From positions 25,791,290 through 25,855,289 of the forward strand of contig JAAONU010000016.1 in assembly GCA_012932295.1 (NCBI GenBank): a DNA stretch of 64,000 nucleotides. The letters are read 5' to 3'. Of this stretch, positions 56,884-64,000 are shown in pieces. The notes beneath the pieces were generated by a model. It had not been told where the DNA came from. It saw nothing but the letters and a program-made list of their open reading frames with translations, and did not search any database. The stretch's first letter is position 1; the number at the start of each line of letters is the position of its first letter. A program made the translations under genes and the position numbers. The stretch is from Cyclina sinensis (taxonomy: Eukaryota > Mollusca > Bivalvia > Venerida > Veneridae).

Positions 56884-58122
56884 CATACATGTGATAACTT
56901 CGGTAACTCAAAACTGGATTTTCAGCTGGATTTTTTGCTTGAAAACTGGAATGTTTTATCGACTCGTTTTCGCAAAAAAAGAAAGACAAGAAGAACAGAA
57001 AAGAAAACTAATTAAGTGTTTTTTGTTCTTATTTAATGCATAAAGGTTGCACCACATCCAAAGGTATAATCTGTTCCCTTAGCACACTTTCCTATCCATT
57101 TATATTCAGATTCCCATTGATGATTGAATTTTGTTTTTGTCTTTTGAATTTTAGCTTTTGGACCCGAGTCCTTAAATACACAGATCCCATTTTGTTAAAA
57201 GTCTGGGATGTGTTTCCAGTTAAACCAGATTTTTTCTGAACAAAATTACAAACAATTTTAAGATGTAAATTATGTTGATTCATTATAATTGTTGCTTTCA
57301 AGAGTAACTACGACAGAAATATTAAAGTATTAGAGAAAAGGAAACCTTTTCAATGAAAAACTGGTACTTATAATTAAATAATGATCACTTAGCTTAATCA
57401 ATCAATTGAATGTTGTAAGTTTGCCATATAAAGAGTCTCCAAGACACTGTTTTCTATAAATATTAAAATACGGCGGGGTCGCGGAAATATATGACAAACG
57501 GAATTTATCCGAGATTTTCACTCGCTGCTTCATGTTTAATGAACTTAATATTTGCTGAAATTGGTTTCCTACAATTTGTTAAGCTTGTCTTAAAACTACT
57601 TGACCTTTTCTTATAAATAAATCCGAGAATTAAAACAAAAAAACAAAAAAGTATTTTAGTCGTTTCCTTACTCTGTTTAAAAGGTTAGAGTAACATTAGT
57701 AATGCATTGATGTTTAACCGTTTGCCTTTAAAATCAAGCATTCAATTAATTTTTTAAGTTGTACACAACAATTTTCTACTCGGTATACATCCCCAATCGA
57801 ATTATATTGACCCAATTCAACAACCGTTGATGGCTAAATGTCTTAATTAAGTGTGTATCGAGTGTCAACACAGGATTAAATCAATGAAACAAATGTGCTC
57901 TGTCTGATTGGTCAATGCTTTGAAGGTAGTACGTATTGATCGCCGTTTCCGAGTATAAGCTCCGCCCATAACCGGAGCTGAGCAAATTATTGACGTCGGC
58001 AGATGAAAGATTTTTTTTCTTCTGGATTTCAATAACCCGAATTTTTTATTAATACCGGGACAACTGGAATTGATGTGGAATAACGGGACTTTTTAAAATC
58101 CCACCGGGATATCACATATATG
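56884..58122. mobile_element. about 1.24-kb non-autonomous TIR element, CATAYATGTGATA termini
   Basis: Left CATACATGTGATA and the reverse complement of the right end CATATATGTGATA match at 12 of 13, and the similarity continues into a CGGT. TGTAT is present on both sides (56879-56883 and 58123-58127), consistent with a 5-bp target duplication; removing the insert restores the array text. Frames inside (57036-57301) have no transposase motif. 'cggcggggtcgcgg' near 57472 is an isolated GC-rich patch. Confidence 0.72.
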
Positions 58123-58280
58123 TGTATGGGTCATCTACTGGTCATGACCAATTAACCTACTTACCAAGTTTGAGGAAGGTGGGTCTTATGGGTTCTCTAT
58201 ATACTGAGCGGAAATAAAGTGTCTACCGACCAACCAATATTTGCAAAACAGTATGTCCCCTATCCTCGATGGGCGCATAA

Positions 58281-59519
58281 AAATGGAATGTCTTGGAAAC
58301 CAATCAATTGTAAAGAAACAAACAGCATTATAAAAGATAAGTGAGGCAAGTCACTTTGCATAAAGAAACAGTAATAAACGATCGATTGATGCATCCTGAA
58401 TGGCCATATATCTATATCTCGATTGTTGTGGTAAGAAATCAATCTAAAAGCAGACAAGAATTCTGCTTTCCTTTACAATTCGTAGGTAGTAACTACATAG
58501 AATTCAACCAACAAAGATTCCCTTCCTTTTCATAGGCAGGTTAACGAAACTGCTCCGTTTTCAAACCAAAGGGTCATAATTATGTGGACCAGAACACCCT
58601 GGCATCCTTTTCACTGCAAAGCCTCATTCAAGGGTTTTCCTGTTTTCAAGTCGCCAGTACCTGATAAATTCCCCTTAATAGTTATTGAAGTCATTTGTTC
58701 CAGAGAAACGACTGGAAACAAAACAATTGACATTTTACAATTGAAGGGCAATAACCACTGTACTAAAAAAGTCGTCTGACGAGAACATTCAGAAAATACA
58801 CATATCTTCACTGGCGAGCTAATACACAAAATTTAGCTAGTTTCAAACGATAGGTTGCAGAGAAATAACCTGGAAATGAAACAGTTTTATTCTAAAATCT
58901 AATGGAGATAACTGTGACAATTCATCCATTCAGAATATCCAACAAAATGTTTGTCTTCTGTTGCTAGTGAAGCTCCACTTCCATGTTAATTTGCCGAGAA
59001 ATAGTCTGGAAACGGAACTTCTTCTTTTAAGAATATAAGGGCAATTATATGAAAATTCGTCCAGAACATCCTGACACTTCTCTCAACCTCAAACTCCCCT
59101 ATTTAGAATCAGAGGGTCCTAACTATCCGAAAATTCATCTGACTGGAACATCCTGAGAGTACGCACAATCATACTAGTTAAGCTCATTACGAGACAAAAA
59201 CTAACCCCAAAAAAAACAACAACAACAAAAGGATGAAATTTGATAAATACAAAAAAGAGATGTGAAATAGGTTTTAAAACAATTTCATGAAAGCATAACT
59301 TTAAAAACAATTTAAGAGCCGGTCGAACCGGGTGATGCTCCCCGAATAGGTTTTGGACACAGAATAGTGTGTCCATAAAGTCTTTGCCAAATTCAGCATA
59401 AAGAAATTATGTAATTGGTAGCTGCTGAAAAAGATTAAAACTGTTTAAATGTGCAATGAAGAATGTAAAACAGTTACCATTTTATTCTTTATTTTTCTAT
59501 CAACTCAGACAGTGGCAGT
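58281..59519. repeat. degenerate array, no gene seen
   Basis: Loose recurrences of 'gagaaa(c/t)(g/a)(a/g)ctgga(a/c)acg(g/a)aac', 'gggca(a/t)taa' and 'ga(a/c)(c/a)agaaca(t/c)cctg' suggest an old array. The C-rich frame at 59119-59376 is not convincing. Confidence 0.45.
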
Positions 59520-60270
59520 CCTATCCAGACAGTGTCATGGTCACTGAAGTAGGCTGGTGACAGGTAAACAGGTTTTTGATACCTCTTGTAGTTTCAGAGT
59601 TATGTCCTGGACAAAGTTCAAAGTGTGAAAATGAACAAAGGGCAGCAACTCAAAAATAAGGCTATGTAGAGTTATGGTTCGTATGCACTGCACTTCTACT
59701 CAATAAGATCTATCTACCTACAAAGTTTCTTGTTGATACTTCTTGTAGTTTCAGAGTTATGTCCCAGACAAGAAAATGCGGACGGACATACGGACGGACA
59801 AAGCCGTGACTATATGCTCTCCTTTCGGGAGCATAGTTATGGTTCTTATGCAATGCACTTCTATTCAATAAGATCTATCCACCTAAAAAGTTTCTTGTTG
59901 ATACTTCTTGTAGTTTCAGAGTTATGTCCCGGACACGAAAATGCGGACGGACGAACATACAGACATACGGACGGACAATCTACCTACAAAGTTTCTTGTT
60001 GATACTTCTTGTAGTTTCAGAGTTATGTCCAGGAAAAAGTTCAAAGTGTGAAAATGAACAAAGGGCACCAACTCAAAAATTAGGCAATGCAGAGTTATGG
60101 TTCTTATGCACTGCACTTCTACTCAATAAGATCTATCTACCTACAACGTTTCTTATTGATATTTCTTGTAGTTTCAGAGTTATGTCCCGGACAAGAAAAT
60201 GCGGATGGACGGACGGACATACGGACGGATAAAGCGGCGACTATATGCTCTTCCTTCAGGGAGCATAAAA
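59520..60270 (+). repeat. three serial hairpin-ended repeat copies
   Basis: 'tgttgatacttcttgtagtttcagagttatgtcc' recurs at about 59730, 59896, 59998 and, varied, 60155. 'aaaatgcggacggacatacggacggaca' or variants precede terminal hairpins 'tatgctctcctttcgggagcata' (about 59813) and 'tatgctcttccttcagggagcata' (about 60244). The middle copy lacks its hairpin, as if two copies fused. Confidence 0.8.
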
Positions 60271-60292
60271 ATGTTTTTTAAGAAGGTAATGT

Positions 60293-60520
60293 TTAAAGTC
60301 TAATAACATATCCTGGTGTATATATGTTGGGCAAATTAATATTTTTCCGTCTTTGGTTACAAATAATCTTACGAAAGCATTGAAAGGTTGTAGCCGAGCA
60401 TATAATGATGTAAATGATAAGGTTGTTCCAAGCCACCGTTGCTTTGCTATCGTCTTGACAAGAGCCAGACTCAAAATCGAATGCACAACAAAAGTATGGA
60501 CTGTCAGGAATCCTAAACAA
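60293..60520 (-). CDS. possible exon of a cysteine-rich protein, unknown
   Basis: Minus strand. An acceptor-like 'tatatttgtttag' precedes a frame reading IPDSPYFCCAFDFESGSCQDD, then ATVAWNNLIIYIIICSATTF (a hydrophobic stretch) and several more cysteines. Composition is more protein-like than the surrounding DNA, but there is no recognised family, no clear donor and no partner exon in the window. Confidence 0.2.
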   Translation of the reverse strand: MFRIPDSPYFCCAFDFESGSCQDDSKATVAWNNLIIYIIICSATTFQCFRKIICNQRRKNINLPNIYTPGYVIRL

Positions 60521-61555
60521 ATATAAGGAATTACTTCACAATGACATCAATGGAACTTATATACATGCTACATGATATTGCTTGCAAACATTTTGATACG
60601 ATATTTTCATATCAAAATGTCATTCTACAGGATAACCATATAACAATAATACCAGTTAGATTTATGCTGCATGAAAAAGCATGACCAGAAACATCACGAG
60701 CTATTTTAGTTTATGTTTAAAAAACTTAATCTGGGTAAATGTTTTGCCTAATGTTACCGTGAAAGTTGCTTTGTTAATGCCAAAATAAGGTATATACTAC
60801 CTGTACTACTATATGTACGATAAGTACTCTCTAAATCATTTATTGTTGGAAGATAAAAAACATAGGTAAGACGCCAAAGCATTTTTAATGCGTATTGAAT
60901 CACTGTAAATGACTTACTATACAGCCGGTATCAACGATTTGGTTTGATGAGGACTGCACTATCACACGAAAGTTAACACTATTCTTACAAGAACAGTTAA
61001 AGGAAACGATGGCTAGACATTTCATGCAGCAAAATGTTATATACAGCTGTCACAACTATGATATGGAATTACAACAAATCCGAAAGTAAGCATTAACAAT
61101 GTAGCATAGAGGGAAGTTGACTGTTCATGTTTGACTTTTGACATATGACTTCATTAAAATCTAGTTAAGCTGGAAATGTATTAGAAAAAATGGTTACTGA
61201 GAAAGAAAAGAGGAAAACAAGAAATATTTCAAAGACACGAATGCCCTCGAAACACGGCTGTAACCTGGATCATTTGTGACAAAACATTTTGCAGTCTGTG
61301 AACTGCACCAAGTACCCATGTGTCTTTTGCCTATTTGCATGGCTGGTAAAATTAATAAAATTCCATAACTGATATGTTTAAAAGATAGTGATCTGGTATT
61401 TTGTACCCATAGATCACCACGTATCTTTAACAGACAAAGTGTTTCAAAACAGTTTCTTACCTTTTAACTTTTGGATTCATAAGCCCTAGTTGAACATCAT
61501 AGGCGAAAATATAGATCAGTTATAAAATTGCACACAGAAGCAATATAAAGTAAAA
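60521..61555. other. no recognisable gene
   Basis: AT-rich; no frame or clear repeat supported. Confidence 0.45.
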
Positions 61556-62420
61556 TTAAACAAACGGCAATAACTCCACCAAAATGATCAAACCTCAAAA
61601 GCCTGAGTATATGCGTTGCGGCACTTGATAAGGATCATCCTGTGAAGGATAGGTGAAAATTGCATGAGAAATGTAGGAAAAGTTGTGCACAGAAGCAATA
61701 TTAAGTAAAATTTAAATAAGGGCAATAACTATGTCAAAGTAATCGAATAGAAACACCTGATAATATGCACTGTGGTAATTGATAATTGATAATAACCATT
61801 TTTTGAAATTTTGGTGAACATCATATGGGAATTGTAGTAGAAGTTGTGCACAGAAGCAATATTAAGTAAAATTTAACAAAGGCCGGACAGTAACTATGCC
61901 AGAAATAATATAATCGCAAACGCGCATTTGATAATGATCATTTTATGAAAGATAAGAGAAAATTGCATGAGAAATATGAGAAAAGTTGTGCACAGAAGAA
62001 ATATTACGTAAAATTTAACAAAGGGCTATAACTATGTAAAAATAATTGAATCCAAAAAGCCTGATAGTGTGCACTTTTGCATTTGATAATGATCATTCTT
62101 TGAAAGTTTGGTGAACATCATATGAGAATTGTAGTAGAAGTTGTGCACAGAAGCAATATTAAGTAAAATTTAACAAAGACCAGACAATAACTACGCCAAA
62201 AATAATATTATTGCAAAAGCCGGAGTATATGCGCTGCGGCACTTATAATAATGATCATTCTGTGAATGTTTGGTAAAAATCACTTGGGAAATATAAAAGT
62301 TGCACACAGAAGACATAATAACTAAAATTAAAGAAAGGACAATAACTCCACCAAAAAAACTCGAATCCGAAGTATATAAACTGCGGAACTTTATAATGAT
62401 CGTTGTAAGGAAGTTTGTAA
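61556..62420 (+). repeat. degenerate tandem array, about 150-170-bp units
   Basis: 'gttg(t/c)(g/a)cacagaagcaatattaagtaaaatttaacaaag' recurs near 61530, 61685, 61845, 61985, 62140 and 62295, followed by 'ggcaataactatg' and 'ttgataatgatcattctttgaaa'. The minus-strand frame at 62191-62442 is a shadow. Confidence 0.75.
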
Positions 62421-62671
62421 AAAGAAATAAAGTCTGCCCCACCTAAATAATTACTTAATTTTTTCTCATTTTTGTCTAAATGTCCAAATTATACTTTGAA
62501 AATATTTTCATTGAAATAATTCCATATGTAATTTTAGCTCTATTATTATATCTTAAACCATGTTTTCTCTCGAAAAATCTACATTACGCTGTCTAGATGG
62601 TATCGCTTTTCGCTGCATGTAATTCTTTAGCCTCGTAAATTTTTTCTAAAGTAGTTCATGTTGGGTGTGCC
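62421..62671. other. junction before the satellite
   Basis: Nothing recognised. Confidence 0.4.
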
Positions 62672-64000
62672 TAAAGTACGTAAAGTATACTTTTTGGCGT
62701 AAAGAGGCGTAAAGTATTATAAAGGCGGCGTAAAGTATTATGAACCAGGCGTAAAGTATAAAATAGAATGAAGAAATACAGATTAACGTTTCATTTCATT
62801 AGTTATATGCATTTCTATTAAAAAATATATGTTCAAATGGATTTTGAAATGTAAAACTCCAGAATTTCAAATATTTTTCGTAAATAAGTCTTAAAAACGC
62901 GGCGTAAAGTATCATGAACCCGGCGTAAAGTACTATATAGAATGAAGAAATACAGATTAAAGTTTCATTTCATTAGTATATGCATTTTTATTTTTGAAAA
63001 TATTTACAAATGCATTTTAAAATGTGAACAAAGTCTAGATTTTCAAATATTTTTCGCAAATAAGCATTATAATCGCGGCGTAAAGTATTATGAACCCGGC
63101 GTAAAGTATTGAATAGAATGAAGAAATTAAGAATAAAGTTTCATTTCATTAGCAATATGCATTTTACTGCAATTAAAGGTAACTACCAAGGATTTTAAAA
63201 TATAAACAAGGTCCAGAATTGCAAATATTTTTCGTAAATAAATTATGTATTACAAACGCGGCGTAAAGTATCATGATCCCGGCGTAAAGTATTATAAACT
63301 CGGCGTAAAGTATTAAATAGATTGACGAAATACTGATTCAAGTTTCATTTCATTAGTTATATGCATTTTTACTGTAAAAAAAATATTTACAAATGCATTT
63401 GAAAATGTAAACAAAGTCAAGACTTTCAAATATTTTTCGCAAATAAGTATTAAAAACGCGGCGTAAAGTATTTTGAACTCGGCGTAAAGTATTATGAACT
63501 CGGCGTAAAGTATTATGAACCCGTCGTAAAGTATTGAATAGAATGAAGAAATACAGGTTAAAGTTTCATTTCATTAGTAATATGCATTTTACTGCAATAA
63601 AAGGTAACTACCAAGGATTTAAAATATAAACAAGGTCCTGAATTGCAAATATTTTTCGTAAATAAATTATGTATTACAAACGCGGCGTAAAGTATCATGA
63701 TTTCGGCGTAAAGTATTATAAACTCGGCGTAAAGTTTTAAATAGATTGACGAAATACTGATTCAAGTTTCATTTCATTAGTTATATGCATTTTTACTGTA
63801 AAAAAATATTTACAAATGCATTTGAAAATGTAAACAAAGTCAAGACTTTCAAATATTTTTTCGCAAATAAGTATTAAAAACGCGGCGTAAAGTATTTTGA
63901 ACTCGGCGTACAGTATTATGAACTCGGCGTAAAGTATTATGAACCCGTCGTAAAGTATTGAATAGAATGAAGAAATACAGGTTAAAGTTTCATTTCATTT
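62672..64000 (+). repeat. GGCGTAAAGTAT satellite with 424-bp higher-order period, running off the window
   Basis: The dodecamer-like GGCGTAAAGTAT occurs many times in clusters of one to four ('cgcggcgtaaagtat(c/t)atgaacccggcgtaaagtatt'), separated by AT-rich spacers with 'gaatgaagaaatacag', 'tttcatttcattag', 'tatgcatttt' and 'caaatatttttcg'. Clusters start at 62898, 63074, 63257, 63457, 63681 and 63881. The pair 63257/63457 is repeated as 63681/63881, exactly 424 bp later, with near-identical spacer text, so the last part is a dimeric higher-order repeat of about 200 plus 224 bp. Confidence 0.88.

Larger units (their letters stand above)
55500..58280 (+). repeat. tandem array, hairpin-type end, carrying two nested elements
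   Basis: Starts 'gaacaagagatgtttgtaaaacatatatgtcccc'. Units contain 'tttgacctaatgacc(t/c)gaaaa', 'ggggtcatctactggtcatgacc', 'accaagtttgaggaacctgggtccaagcattctatagtta', 'ttgatcggaaa(t/c)(c/t)(a/g)ttttgct' and 'tcaaggtcactgtgacctt'. It ends at 'agtatgtcccctatcctcgatgggcgcataaaaa'. The SINE at 55655-55897 and the TIR element at 56884-58122 split it. Confidence 0.8.

Noticed and set aside
59119..59376. 85-codon minus-strand frame with hydrophobic core
   Set aside because: Low-complexity F/V text from an A- and AAC-rich region inside a degenerate array; no motif.

Overview
The window looks like nuclear DNA of a bivalve mollusc, possibly a venerid clam. This is inferred from the AT-rich composition, the long arrays built around 'tgaccttgacctttgac', 'gggcaataactc' and 'ggtgagctaaaa', the many short inverted-repeat elements, and multi-exon C2H2 zinc-finger genes split by GT-AG introns. 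There is no prokaryotic gene organisation. Most open frames in six-frame translation are chance frames inside repeats.

The core is a head-to-head pair of paralogous zinc-finger loci. Locus A runs leftward on the minus strand: a first coding exon at 29613-29517, an optional cassette at 29190-29032, an acidic/basic linker exon at 27709-27087, and a split zinc-finger module at 19976-19784 plus 19565-19336. Locus B runs rightward on the plus strand: first coding exon 40300-40396, linker exon 40887-41407, then three separate zinc-finger exons at 45122-45784, 48880-49521 and 53651-54367. All three of these start in phase 0 and carry their own stop codon. The first coding exons of A and B are both 97 nt and encode nearly the same 32 residues; the linker exons also start alike and end in the same phase. 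The predicted architecture is a constant N-terminus joined to one of several interchangeable DNA-binding C-termini, the design known from Drosophila lola. This is inferred from sequence only.

Further along A's strand lie three relatives of pogo/jerky-type transposases (2621-2989, 7929-9032, and a wrecked copy at 10590-12210). The first two also begin at a phase-0 acceptor, so they could be extra terminal exons of A or independent domesticated or decayed genes.

The rest is repeats. There are about a dozen and a half tandem arrays of mostly 145-160 bp monomers, many ending in a CGGACGGACA-like stretch and a short hairpin. Nested in or between them are several TIR elements, one SINE with a 12-bp target duplication, LINE fragments (endonuclease near 32 kb, reverse transcriptase near 35.5 kb), a DIRS-type retrotransposon remnant (49.7-51.4 kb) and a roughly 940-bp long inverted repeat near the axis between loci A and B. 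The right end (62.7-64 kb) is a satellite built on GGCGTAAAGTAT with a 424-bp higher-order period.
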